Assembly: GCA_963576735.1 (NCBI GenBank)
Contig: OY755197.1
Location: 5,034,501-5,098,500 of the forward strand
DNA: 64,000 nucleotides
Source of the DNA: Bedellia somnulentella
Lineage: Eukaryota; Arthropoda; Insecta; Lepidoptera; Bedelliidae
Reading direction: 5' to 3'
Under the pieces are notes generated by a model. That model saw nothing but the letters and a program-made list of their open reading frames with translations. It was not told the origin of the DNA and searched no databases. Shown here one piece after another: positions 41,053 to 51,726 of this stretch. How positions within the stretch are numbered: position 1 is the first letter of the stretch; each line of letters starts with the position of its first letter. Made by a program: the position numbers and the translations under genes.

Positions 41053-42578
41053 GTATAGTATTAGACATGAGAGTTGTAGATATTTATTAGGTAGGAGATA
41101 TAGCTGGCAAAAATATGTATACGGCAGTTAATTAAATCGGCACTTATTAATGTCGAGCTTTCCAGCTTTTGCTTCTACGAGTATCTGTATTAATGCTTTT
41201 TGCTGAAAATACTCATTTCAAATCTGTTATGGTCTTGATCCTATATTGTAAAATATTGAGGTAATATAATAAAACTATAATTAATAGAATAATACTGACT
41301 ACAAATAAACAATGACAAAAAAAATCGGAGTTATACATTATATAACACACTGTGTTCTCAAAATATAAAAAATGGAAATAAATCATTTCAAAATGTTTCG
41401 ATACATTTTAGTATTTCTAATCTGTACCAAAAAAGAAACATGGAAAATTTTATGCGCTAGAATGGATTTTGTTCGGAATGTTTTTGAGGAAAAAGCGTAA
41501 CCACCGATAGAAGCGCCCTTGCGTAAATAATCTTTATGCCTTTGTGTAGGAACTCCGCATCGTGTGAACCAATAAAAGCACTTTTTTTCAGTACGCTTTC
41601 TTTTTTTTTCTTTCTTCTTTGTTTCAGTATAAAGCATAAACAGTTTTCTAAGTTAAAGATTTCTGCACAGTTTTTAGGTGAACATAGGAATTAGTACCCA
41701 TTACGACTATTGATCCTAAAAAGGGCTTGCCAGAGGTTCCAAAATTCCTCAGATGGCTATGGAAGTTCAACGGGAAAAAGAATTTAGATTTATTTATAGA
41801 ATTAGAAAAAAAATATAATTCTGAGAATAAATTAATTAAATCTTACTGAAACCTTAAAAAACTTAAAGCAATTCAATGGATATCGTAAAGACCCTTAAAC
41901 CGATCGGCCAAAACTTTGTTGATCGACCCTTTTCGGTCCTTCAAAACAACTTAATTAAACTTTAGTAGGACATAAATTGCGACAGCTTGGCTAAATTATG
42001 GATCATAACTCAAACATGGCTTTGTTTTACTGCCCAAATAAGAAATATTCATTTTCTTTTGAACTCAAAGCGAGCTCTAATAATAATTTTCTTTGATTCT
42101 TTGAAAAAGTGTCGCAATTAATTTACTCTCATAAGATCACTAAAAAGAGATGTCATCACAAAGAAAGACAACTATAGATCCACAACTACGAACCCATTTA
42201 TTGTTAGTCAGAGCCTAAAAACTTACAAAGTCTCGCTACTTCAGCCATGACAGAAGAAGATAAAATCAAACATTCATATATTGCCTACCCCAATGGGAAC
42301 TAACGGCGTGAGTATATATATGTATGTATGTATGTATATAATTTCCTAAGCAGCCATGGTTGAGGTACGCATTTTGACACTTGCCCTTCTGACCACTATT
42401 GCTGCATAATATCAGCTGCGTGTGAATAGCACCAACCGATTTCTTGTGAGTGTCACAAGAGACACCTAAGGGTTTTCGTGCCCTCTACATAGCTTATTTA
42501 CATCTATATCATTCAGATACTTCCCTCAGTCTGCCAATATTATTGAGATCGCATGTATAAAAATATATCATCTAATTT

Positions 42579-42834
42579 GCTGTGTAGTGTCGGCTTAGAC
42601 TAGCACTACCCCGTTTCTACCGATGGGTGTGCGTAAGAGGCGACTGACGTTATTGGGGCTTTTAAGGGATTTTTGGGCGATGCGGTTGGAGTTGGAGACC
42701 CATCACTAAAAACCTTTATTTTCGCCATCTTTTCCCCACTCAACTTCCAAAAGTGGCTAAGGAATTTATATATCGTTAGCTCTGGCTACCCCTTCTAGGG
42801 AAATATAGCCGTGAGTATATGTATGTATGTATGT
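42579..42834 (+). mobile_element. T-SINE inserted beside a splice acceptor
   Basis: Full-length copy with an atctaattt duplication at 42570-42578 and 42835-42843. Its end lies 27 bp before the exon. The duplicated target contains ctaat, a plausible branch-point word. Confidence 0.93.
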
Positions 42835-42835
42835 A

Positions 42836-42861
42836 TCTAATTTTTTATTTATTAATTCTAG
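42836..42861 (+). promoter_or_regulatory. Splice acceptor region of the second coding exon
   Basis: tctaattttttatttattaa then ttctag: a branch-point-like ctaat supplied by the SINE target duplication, then a T-rich tract and AG. Confidence 0.65.
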
Positions 42862-42978
42862 ATTCTCGAAACGTCAAGTGCGAGCCCCCGAGATCCTGAA
42901 CGAAGTCAGCAACTACCAGGACCCGCTGATGTACAACGAATGGCCAGTGTACACTGCTATACCTCGGACTACTTCACG
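42862..42978 (+). CDS. Host gene, second coding exon
   Basis: 117 nt; completes the split Arg (AG|A), codes 38 residues and ends CG before donor gtatgt. It begins FSKRQVRAPEILNEV; Lys-Arg at precursor residues 59-60 followed by Gln is a possible dibasic cleavage site. Tyr and Pro are frequent (NYQDPLMYNEWPVY). Tyr-rich secreted precursors of this size can be neuropeptide-like, but no amidation Gly follows a basic site here, so function stays open. It joins the exon at 55461 across a 12.5 kb intron. Confidence 0.87.
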
Positions 42979-43182
42979 GTATGTGTTTTACTCTTATACT
43001 CCTACTCTTCTGATTTTCAGAGTACCCAGTTTTCGCAAATCTTTATATATGTCGTAGGATGATTTGATGTTTAGGTTTTTTGCAAAAAAACTAGTAAGTT
43101 TAGTAAGATTGTACTTCCTTAATGCTGATTGGCTGATTTCTGATTGCTCACCAACACTTATTCTGATTGGTTCGTCATTGTG

Positions 43183-43591
43183 GTATTGAGATATTATAGC
43201 TTCAGTTATAAAGGGTAAGAAATGACAATACTTATTTGATACTAGAAATTAAATAATTTATTTACTCATTTGTTGGAGTAAAATTACAATCACTTTCGGA
43301 CATATTATACACAGATCAAGTTACCCCAAACTAATTAACACTTGTATTATGGGACACTAATTCAGAGATATATTTAATATTATATAATACACATATGCTC
43401 ATCACATAAATGTTGCTCTCAGTGGGGATCAAACCCGCAACCTCCAGACCGAAAAGCTAGTCATCTATCCACTCGGCCACGGACGTCTTCAATATAGGTA
43501 GGAACAACAAAGTAGGTGCGTTTTAAATTGTAGTATTGAGGTATTATATAGTAGAGTTATAAAGGGAAATGACAATACTATTTTTATACTT
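43183..43591. repeat. ~60 bp direct repeat flanking a tR2 SINE
   Basis: gtattgag, gttataaagggtaagaaatg and acaatact at 43183-43243 recur at 43533-43591, roughly 85% alike, on both sides of the SINE at 43310-43495. Confidence 0.6.
43310..43495 (-). mobile_element. tR2 SINE (tRNA-derived)
   Basis: On the minus strand: gacgtccgtggccgagtgg (A-box region), aggttgcgggtttgatcccc (B-box), then gagcaacatttatgtg and aatatatctctgaattagtg. A second copy is at 59525-59770. Confidence 0.8.
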
Positions 43592-43601
43592 AGGAACTTT
43601 T

Positions 43602-45711
43602 AGAATAGAATAGAATAGAAAACTCTTTATTGTACATCAAATATGGAAAAACAATTACAAATACACAGAATGAATTAACAAAAGTACAATTGGCGGTCTT
43701 ATCACTAAAAGCGATCTCTTCCAGACAACCTTTGAATGGAGAGGTCAATAAATTAGAGTCATGTGAGATAGATGTACAACAACATGGTGAAACTGATGAC
43801 TATGCGTTAATCTGCTTAAACAATACAACAATCCAGTCATACTTAAATCTAGTTATAAAATAATAAACTATTAACAAACATATAAATACTATGATACAAT
43901 AAATTAAAACTACATACAAATATTATGATACATATTTTTATTTATTTACTTAATATATATAATTTAATTTGCAACAGTATTATAGCGTTTCAGTGAGGTA
44001 GTGCTTTTTTACCATATCCTTAAAAATAGATTGGGATTTAGCCTGACGAATCTCTACCGGAAGTGCGTTCCACAATTGAACAGCCTGCACAGTGAAGGAG
44101 GAGCCATAGTAATTGGTTGAATGGGAGGGAATGCTTAATAGAAGATTATGTTCAGAACGTAGATTAAGATCGTGGGAAGAGGAGAGAAATTGAAAACGTT
44201 CTTTTAGATAGAAAGGGGTGGCAGGATTGAATAAAATAGAGTGAAGGAGAGAAAGTGTATGTGCATTCCGGCGGAGACGAATAGGAAGCCATTTCAGTTG
44301 AGTGCGATATACAGATACATGATCATATTTCCTCAATCCAAAAATAAACCTAATGCAAAAGTTTTGGAGGCGCTCAAGTTTATTAAGTTGCTCTTCAGTT
44401 ATATCAAGGTAGCAAGTATCAGCATAGTCAAGAAGGGGCAAGAGAAGTGATTGAGCTAACGCAGTTTTAGTAGCAGTAGGAAGAAAATTACGCAACCTTC
44501 TGAGGGATCCCGCTGAAGCGAACATCTTTCGGCTAACCATTTCTAATTGTGGCACCCAAGATAAGGTGCTGTCTATCATTATCCCTAGGTTTTTAACTGT
44601 AGGGCTAATAGGAATTGATGTTCCGTCAAATAATATAGGCGGTAGTGACTTATAGTCGATCCTAGAAATAATTCGAGAACTACCGACTATAATTATCTGT
44701 GTCTTATTTGGATTCACTTTTAGTCCATATGCTTCACTCCATTTCAAAATCCGCTCCAAATCAACATTAATCAAGTTTATGGACATATTTAATTGGTCAA
44801 AATTAGCCTGTGTGTAAATCTGAAGATCATCTGCATAAAGGTGGTAGGAAGAAGTTAGTTGAAGAGAAATACTATTAATAAATATAGCAAATAAAAGAGG
44901 AGACAACACACCACCTTGTGGAACACCGGCAGTTAACTCGCACCAGGGAGAGTAAGACTCCTCGATGCGAATACGCTGCCGTCGTCCTAGTAGATAACTA
45001 CGAAACCAGTCAATCACCGTTGGAGATATGTTAAGAGAACGAAGTAAAGCTAATAATATTTCGAAGTCAACTGTGTTGAAGGCACTACTGAAATCTAGCA
45101 ATGCCAGGATAGTCAGCAGACCCTTATCCATCCCCAAACGAATGTCGTCAGTAATTTTGACAAGAGCCGTGACAGTACTGTGAGAAGGACGGAAACCAGA
45201 TTGAAAAGGATTAAGGAGATCATTTTTAGTGAGAAAGTCACTGAGTTGTCTATTAACCAATCGTTCAAGAACTTTAGAAAGGAAAGGGAGGATAGATATA
45301 GGACGATATTCAGAAAAGGACTTAGGATTGACTTTTTTAGGAATAGGGGTAACTTGGGCTTCTTTCCATATTGTTGGAAATGATCCTGAGGATATGGAAT
45401 TGTTAAAGATTTTGGTGATAACGGGAACAATTATGTCAAGGATAGGCAATATCATTTTACGGCTAATACAATCACCGCCTACTGCGTTTGATGTAATAGA
45501 TATAATGTTCTTATTAACATCACAATCGGAGAATTGACACATATTAAAGGGTGGATGATCCGGAGTTGGAAGTGCAGAAAGATAATTTAATGTTTCAGCC
45601 TTTTGAAAACCTCCAAAGGCAGAAGATGAGGAAAAATGATTGTTAAGTAACTTGAGGTCAATGTCTTTTGGGATTGAATCTTGACGAGATTTTCCAACTC
45701 CTAAGGATCTA
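43602..45711 (-). mobile_element. CR1-type non-LTR retrotransposon, 5' truncated
   Basis: Reads leftward. The 5' end is cut at ~45711 and the 3' end is an (agaat)n-type tail at 43602-43620. aactttt at 43595-43601 and 45712-45718 is a candidate target duplication. The endonuclease region is lost; most of the reverse transcriptase ORF is open. A 78 bp piece of a relative's 3' end sits at 53498. Confidence 0.85.
43980..45711 (-). CDS. Non-LTR reverse transcriptase, partial (about 576 aa, open at 5' end)
   Basis: The frame is open from the truncation to the stop at 43980; the first Met of the longest start is at 45542, but the native start is lost. Visible RT blocks in order: YRPISILPFLSKVLERL, NPFQSGFRPSHST, LLDFSSAFNTVD, AGVPQGGVLSPLLF and the catalytic YHLYADDLQIY, then LKVNPNKTQ and the thumb and C-terminal region ending in a QLWNALP motif. 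This pattern suggests the CR1 superfamily. There are no internal stops, so insertion was fairly recent, yet it lacks the N-terminal endonuclease and cannot self-mobilise. Confidence 0.9.
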
Positions 45712-45997
45712 AACTTTTTGTAACTAAAATAAAAATAAAAATCAAATTAGGTAGGAACAATGAAATAAGTACGTCTTAATTAACAACCAATCAGAGATGA
45801 TGTGATTACGGGGCACTGCAATCAACCAATCAGTGTACAGTATTAATAAAAACTGACATTTCGTTTCGGAGTCATACTAAACCAACTAGTTTTTTTGCAA
45901 AAAACCTAGTAAGATTAGAAAATATTATAACCGTTGTCTAATTATCCGGATTTTTGCAAAATCCCTAGGATTTTTGCAAAAAACCTAAACATCAAAT

Positions 45998-46121
45998 TGC
46001 AATGTTGTAATAAAGAGACGTGTTGCTTGTTGAATGTATGTTTATTACTGCTCAATACTTATGACTAACTTACAATATATAATAGCAAGAGGGGGACGAG
46101 ATGCACTCACACTACACTACA
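45998..46121 (-). repeat. 3' LTR (minus-strand element), 124 bp
   Basis: Direct repeat of 50073-50198; aatgtatgtttattactgct, gcaagagggggacgagatg. It is preceded on the minus strand by the purine tract at 46122-46134. Confidence 0.88.
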
Positions 46122-46134
46122 CCTTCCCCCTTTG

Positions 46135-47496
46135 CAAATAAAAAAATATATAATTAATTTTAACATATTTTTTAAGCAAATTATTTATTATGTATTAATC
46201 TAATCATTAAAAATATCAATAAGAATGGAAAATACCAAATAAAAATGTAACTTAACTATTTATCTATTTAATAAAACTTAACTATTAAAATCTATTAGTA
46301 AAATCCGGGATAATCAAACAAATCGTAGGCCAAACGATTTGCCGCGTAATCACAATCAAGTAATTTTTTTAAAGACATGTCATAGTACTTTTACCACATA
46401 TTTTTTTTTATACATTTCTCCTTCACAATAGTCATTAACTTTGTTACATTTCATTTCTTTTTTATAATGTTCCTCTTATATTTTTATCATATATTTAAAA
46501 TAGCTGTGAACAACCATGCTTCCTTCTCAAGTCATATTTTTTTATTCTTCATCTTTTATCAAGGTACACTAATAACATTATTCGGTCGGCCGCCCTTTTA
46601 CACATTTATTATTCATTTATTTAACTTTATCTCAAGGAACAAATATTTTTTTATTACATTACATGCGCATTTATTTATATACTTATAAACAGTCTCTCTC
46701 TTTTAACATTCTTTAGGTGTCCAATTTTCTTCACGAAGGGTATTCAACCGCGTCATGATCAGATAAAAAGGATTCAGAGATCTGCTTTGTACCTTGGTGT
46801 ACCTTGTATGACTTTTTATACTCCTTTCAAAAACCTTCTGTTATTCTTACACTCCATATTAAGTTATCAATTGGTAAATAATCGAAATAACATTTGAGTG
46901 ATCAAGTCAAATGAATATCAAATACTTAGCAATTGAAACTACCATACTACAAACTACATTTCATAAACTTTCAAAACCATCATACTAATTTTGACTACAT
47001 TCCATTTCCTTTTTAATCATAACAATCACATCACCTTACCAACTCAATCTTACCACACACATCGTTACCACTAAAACATTCCTCACTCCATATATGTACC
47101 TATACGACGCTTTGCTCTCATCTTCCATTGCCATAACATAAAATACGCAAAATCAACTTAGTAACAAAAAACTATCTTATATTATAACACTTCATTAACT
47201 TCATCAAATTAATTTTTTTCTTCGTAATCATCTTTAAATATAAAATTTACTTTACATCTCTCATCTAATATTCTATTACTCACAGATTTTCTTCCATTAC
47301 AGCCAAGCTAATTAAATATTTTCGTTTAACGTACAATATATGAGAGAAACAATATGATATTACTGTATTTCATTAAAATTAACGTATTTTCGATAGCTAT
47401 ACATACAGTTCATACGATGTAAAAAACTATTCATGTTTTAAAACATGCAATATAAAAATTACAGTATAGCAACAACAAAATTTATAAAAAAATAAC
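46135..47496. other. Interior of the LTR retroelement, distal part
   Basis: AT-rich, with many stops in all frames; the 73-codon plus frame at 46467-46688 has no motif. Confidence 0.6.
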
Positions 47497-48053
47497 ATTA
47501 TAACCAATGAGGTTATATTGTACTACGTACATAGAGGAGCTATTCCCAGTAAAATCATTGCACGTGGGCGCGCAGCGGGGCAGGGCGCGAGACGCGCGGA
47601 GTGGGGGTATTGTTCTCATAGATAATGAGTATCGCGCGCAGATGCGACATATTATGTATTTTGCCTACTCGATACTGTTTGTGAGTACTAATAACTAGGG
47701 AATAAATAAAAAGAGTAATTTACGTCACAGTATTTTAATTATTAGAATATTACAGTTTCCTTGAAATCAAATGAAATCTTATAACGAAATATCAATTATT
47801 TAATAATAAATTGTTTATAATATTTTTTTTAAAAACGCGTAGTAGGATGGTATAAACAGGGATTATACATATCTATTGAATCAGGCAACAACATTAAACC
47901 ATTAATGAGTGATGTTTTATTTTAATTTCCTTTAAATAGTATAAGTTTCGTTAGTTTCTGTCGTTTTGTGAAGTAATCTACATTTTGATCAGTTTTCGCT
48001 TCGTGATATAATCGAATTTTTGTGTATTGGTTTATTATGGCTCTTATTAATGA

Positions 48054-48284
48054 TTAATGGATTCGATGATTTAATGTTGATGGCTGATTCATTGAATGTT
48101 GGGTTAAATTTACGAATATTTCTTTCCCAATGAAATATTTTAGTGTGTTCACCGTTATATAATTATAGTCATATTTTGAGGCTAAACCTTTCCCGCCGCT
48201 TTGCTTTATTAAATTACGCACAACTTTCTCAGTAGCCAAGCATATTATGTACACGTCTTCTGTGGAGTAACACAAACCACCCAT
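48054..48284 (-). pseudogene. P-like transposase C-terminal remnant
   Basis: 76-residue frame. GGLCYSTEDVYIICLATEK recalls the GGL..PS segment near the end of P/THAP9 transposases. An in-frame stop precedes it, so it is not joined to the THAP exons. Confidence 0.6.
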
Positions 48285-48326
48285 ATCATTTATTTACATC
48301 CTGTATACGTCATACAGAAGTCGCAG

Positions 48327-48881
48327 TTACAGAAATCTCAATATAAAGATAATTGTTAAAATTCTTACACTATCGTAGGGTACGGCTGATTTCTTTAAGA
48401 AAATTCGTCCAGTGTTTGTGGTGTACTTGTCATCTTCTTTGAAATGTTTCGAACATATGCGGGAATAGGCCGAAGGCAACCAAAATTCTTCACTTCGTTC
48501 CTTTTGAACAAATTTTATCCATAGGTCTCTTTTTTCATGGCCTGGCCGCGGAAACCTTAAAAAAAAAAATTAAAATAAAATTTAACTACAGATATCATCA
48601 TCCCGCAGTCCCGCACCACAACAAAATACTACCTACTTTTAAAGTGTCACGTTGATAGTGTCACATCTGTACGTACATAAAATGTTGTTAGTCTATGAAT
48701 TTCGCCGAAGTATGGCCGCTGACTCCGAACGCGCGAGAGTTTGTTGCAAAATAAAATAATATAATTGTAACTTGTGCGTATGATTGACTGAATAGGTAAC
48801 TTACCCGTGAAAAGTCACTCCATGTATTTTCTTTACTTTCTCTGAGTTATTGGTGCAGTATCTTAGCACACACGAAGGCAT
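48327..48881 (-). CDS. THAP zinc-finger ORF of the P-like element (two exons, 101 aa)
   Basis: Exon 1 at 48805-48881 starts MPSCVLRYCTNN and ends CACGG before donor GTAAGT. Exon 2 at 48327-48555 follows a T-rich acceptor ending AAG. Joined in phase they encode a complete THAP domain: C4 and C9, FPRPGHEKRDLW with the conserved FP and W, C60 and H63 in SRICSKHF, and SAVPYDS matching the AVPTIF box. About 12 residues then follow before a stop. THAP domains bind the element's own DNA in P transposases. The frame is intact, although the catalytic part is gone, so a repressor-type short product is possible. Expression is unknown. Confidence 0.82.
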
Positions 48882-49041
48882 TTTGAGAATAAACTGAAAC
48901 TTCTCGACGCGTCACGTCACGGCAAGCGCCCGGCTCAGATTAACCAAGGTTGAGCCAGCCGGCTCAAACTCGTGTCACAAACAGTGAACTCGCGTTGCCG
49001 GCTCTATGTACGTAGTACAATATAACCTCATTGATTATAAC

Positions 49042-50054
49042 CTGATATAAACCAAAAAAAAAATATATTCCAGGAAACTACTATATCCTCACATATTGTA
49101 CTAATATTTACTTATTCCATATTTATTAAACCAATAATTATTATAGCAAGACATCAATTAAATGTTGACCTAAATAATGAAATTCGATATCAGCAAGCAG
49201 TGCACATTACTAGAAACTTCGAGTAGCTCCAAAAATGCAACTAAGCAAATTGAAACTTGCGATAACTACCAAACGCGCTCGCCTTAGTTAATTTTATTTA
49301 ATTATAATTAACTTCAAATATTTTTGAAACATGTTGTAGTAACTTGTGATACACTTATTATTTTTTTCACATGGAAATGAATGCTTGTTTTTAACATTTA
49401 CCAAAAAAAATTGTAGTTTAAAATGTGTTAACCTGTGTATTTTTTTTTGTTATTAAATAGATCTATCCAAATATAAAAATTACCTAAAAAAATATGAATT
49501 CATTGAAAATTGAAATTTATTTAGTACAATCCGCCAAGAAAATTAAAATAGAAAAAGAAAAAAGGAAACTAAAGTACTGATTTTGAAATGATTGAGGATA
49601 TTCATAATTGAATTTAAAATTGATAACATTTTAATTAAGTTGAATGGTACGTTTCATTTATATAAAGTAGTTAATGTCAATAACACACAAACACATCCAC
49701 AAAAAAAAATTCATGTTAATATATATTTATATTTCTCAAACTTGTCATCACTTTATTCGCGCACCATTAATAGTCATAGTTAATTTTGTCACTTGTTTTT
49801 CACCTCACTGTGATAAGTCAGCCGGAGCCTGATGTCTAGTTTGGTATTCTCCTAGGATTTTTCTTGTACTTCACCTTTTTTTATATTTATATGAATCTTA
49901 AATATTTGACCGATATGTCTTACTGTTACAATAAACAGCAATACTGCTTCATCTTTTATTCTAATAATGCATCCACAGTTTTACTACACTTAAAATTTGG
50001 CACTTTATTTCACACACATAATTATGTACTCGTGCGCAGCGCAGCCGTGTGGCT
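49042..50054. other. Interior of the LTR retroelement, proximal part
   Basis: AT-rich; short frames at 49592-49783 and 49864-50145 (the latter runs into the LTR) have no motifs. Confidence 0.6.
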
Positions 50055-50072
50055 GCACTGGCAGGGTCGCCA
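50055..50072 (-). promoter_or_regulatory. Primer-binding site of the LTR retroelement
   Basis: On the minus strand tggcgaccctgccagtgc directly follows the 5' LTR. TGGCGACC starts are used by several gypsy-type elements. Confidence 0.7.
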
Positions 50073-50198
50073 TGCAATGATGGAATTGATAGACGTGTTA
50101 GTTTGGTTGAATGTATGTTTATTACTGCTTAATACTTATGACTAACTTACAATATATAATGGCAAGAGGGGGACGAGATGCACTCACACTACACTACA
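50073..50198 (-). repeat. 5' LTR (minus-strand element), 126 bp
   Basis: Ends are TGTAGTG at 50198 and TTGCA at 50073 on the minus strand. It differs from its partner mainly in the 25 bp nearest the primer site. Confidence 0.88.
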
Positions 50199-50219
50199 AA
50201 ATCATCCTACGACATATAT

Positions 50220-50411
50220 AAAAGAAAGTGGTGTTAGTTACGCTATTTATAACTCAAGAACGGATGAACCGATCTGGCTGACAATTGTTAGAGAGGTAGC
50301 TTAGAACTAGGAAAAGGACATAGGATATATATCATCACACTAAATATCGTAGGGATTAAACTGTAAAAAATATTTAATATACTCCGTGCGAAGCCGGGGT
50401 GCACCACTAGT
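50220..50411 (+). mobile_element. Helitron-like fragment with 3' hairpin and CTAGT end
   Basis: tataaaagaaagtggtg, aactcaagaacggatgaacc and the end ccgtgcgaagccggggtgca then ccactagt. The GC hairpin just before CTAGT is the Helitron 3' signature; the TATAAAAG start and ACTCAAGAACGG are familiar from lepidopteran Helitrons. The 5' end merges with the inverted-repeat arm, so its start is uncertain. Confidence 0.7.
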
Positions 50412-50486
50412 ATAATATAATTGTCATAATGTCATTGGCGTTTAAAGCTTAAAAAACATACGTATACCTTTTAAAAAACTCTCAAT

Positions 50487-51317
50487 TCACAAGTATTCAC
50501 CCTGAGCACGTATACACTTTTCCATACGTCTGAACCAATTGAAAAATACCTGTGACCACTCTTCTTTAGATTCCTCAGAAATCTCGAAATTATAGGCAAC
50601 CAGCGCATCTTCTTTGCTTTCAAACAACTTCCCCTTTAGTTTTTCTTTGATTTTTGGAAACAAGTAATAATCACAAGGCGCTAGGTCAGGGGAATACGGC
50701 GAGTGAGGGAGAATTGACACATTTTTTGAGTTAAAAATTCTAGTGTTCTGGCAGACATTTCGTTGGAGTTGGCTCGTCTTCAAAGCACCATACAGTCGAC
50801 TGTCGCTTTGATTCGGGATCATAGTTATATAGCCATGTTTCGTCACCAGTCAGTATATCATATACGTTTTCTCGCCTCCGTTGAATTTATCTATCATGAA
50901 TAGGCACCAATCCACCCGAAATTCTTTCTGCTCATCGGTAAGTTTGCGCGGCACCCATCTCGAACAACGTTTACGGAGAGAAAGGTGGTCGTGAATTATG
51001 GTTTGCATTGCTGCTGATCCAATTCCTAGTTCTTGCTCTAGCTCTACATATGTAATTCGTCGGTTTTCGCGAATTAGTTTTTCGACTGCGCGAACGTTTT
51101 CTTGCGTGACCACGGTTGGCGGCCGTCCTGCCTTCGCTTCATCTTCGAGACATCCCCGTCCTCTTTTAAATTCGGCAAACCAGTTGAATACTGTTGCTTG
51201 GGAACAAGCAGACTCACCAAAAGTAGAAGCCAAAAGTTCAAAACATTCTTGAGGTTTTAAACCTTTTTTAAACTCATAATAAATCATAGCGCGAAAATCA
51301 CGTCGATTGAGCTCCAT
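50487..51317 (-). pseudogene. mariner transposase, internally deleted and frameshifted
   Basis: The N-terminal frame (51317-50850) has the paired HTH region and WVPRKLTDEQ, a mariner linker motif. A one-base shift near 50868 then puts LTGDETW (first catalytic Asp) into another frame. Shortly after TPTK the sequence jumps to the C-terminal part with YSPDLAPCDYYLFP (third catalytic Asp). The block with the second Asp (HDNARPH region) is missing. A full mariner transposase is ~345 aa; ~250 remain. It is inactive. Terminal inverted repeats could not be fixed. Confidence 0.88.
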
Positions 51318-51537
51318 TGTTGCAAGTGAATTCCCGCCAGATTCTCGGAAAAATGATGCTCATTCAAATAAATAAAAGAAGTGCGTTCTATATTCAAATA
51401 TGTCAATAAAAAACCAGCCTATAACATGGTGTATAGCTTGCCAGTGTCAATTAAATGAGAAAAGAGTATCTAAATTCTATTGGCATGCCCCTCGTATTTT
51501 TGAAATACACGTGGTAAACTAATTTTTAGTCTATATC

Positions 51538-51672
51538 TATACTCATGACCAAAACATCCATAAAAGTATAGCTAGAGCTACAGAACTCCAAATTCCTCAG
51601 CCACTTTGGAAGTCTATTGTGTAAATGATTGTAAATTAAAGGATTCACATAGCCCGCGCGCGGGAAGAAAAA
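51538..51672 (-). mobile_element. T-SINE, degraded, core deleted
   Basis: ctatactcatgacc, agctagagctacagaac, attcctcagccac; the core jumps to gcgcgggaagaaa. Confidence 0.6.
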
Positions 51673-51726
51673 ATTTTTTTTTTTTTAATTTAACACTGTT
51701 TATTTCAAAAAATATTTTCAACACTT

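Larger units (their letters stand above)
41053..42861 (+). other. Host gene intron, 1809 bp
   Basis: Donor gtatag, acceptor taattctag. It contains a degraded reverse T-SINE (41696-41800: ggcttgccagaggttcc, attcctcagatgg), a ~60 bp LINE end (42280-42340: ctaccccaatgggaac, ggcgtgag, TATG tail), an old T-SINE head (42405-42490) and the T-SINE at 42579-42834. The 84-codon minus frame at 41383-41637 is not called. Confidence 0.75.
47505..49033 (-). mobile_element. P-like (THAP) transposon, internally deleted
   Basis: 1529 bp with a perfect 32 bp terminal inverted repeat (caatgaggttatattgtact..., ending ...acatagag) and an 8 bp target duplication attataac (47497-47504, 49034-49041). An 8 bp duplication, ~31 bp ends and a THAP-domain transposase start point to the P superfamily. 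The coding part between the THAP exons and a short C-terminal piece is missing. It lies inside the LTR retroelement. Confidence 0.9.
45998..50198 (-). mobile_element. Non-coding LTR retroelement (LARD-like)
   Basis: 4.2 kb, of which 1.5 kb is a later P-like insertion. Target duplication aaat at 45994-45997 and 50199-50202. On the minus strand the LTR starts TGTAGTGTAG and ends TTGCA, with an aataaa polyadenylation word. A TGG-starting primer site and an aaagggggaagg polypurine tract sit at the expected places, which fixes the orientation. The remaining ~2.4 kb interior has no gag or pol frame; it must have been copied by another element's enzymes or has decayed. Confidence 0.85.
43044..50219. 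mobile_element. Nested transposon complex inside an inverted-repeat element
   Basis: The left arm tatatatgtcgtaggatgat (from 43044) and its continuation to ttttttgcaaaaaaactag recur inverted at 45880-45997. The last 20 bp of the right arm, displaced by the LTR element, lie at 50199-50219. Between the arms are ctgattgg-type words on both sides, a tR2 SINE, a CR1-type LINE and the LTR element. The outer element is thus an old, perhaps 1 kb, non-coding DNA transposon. It occupies the host intron; its superfamily is unknown. Confidence 0.65.

Noticed and set aside
40802..41131. Opposed ORFs over the first coding exon, and readthrough to 41131
   Set aside because: The minus frame is a shadow of the exon; the plus frame beyond 41052 runs past a donor site, and in-phase joining with 42862 is better supported.
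44241..45537. Several small ORFs over the CR1-type LINE
   Set aside because: Shadows of the reverse transcriptase frame on the other strand or frame.
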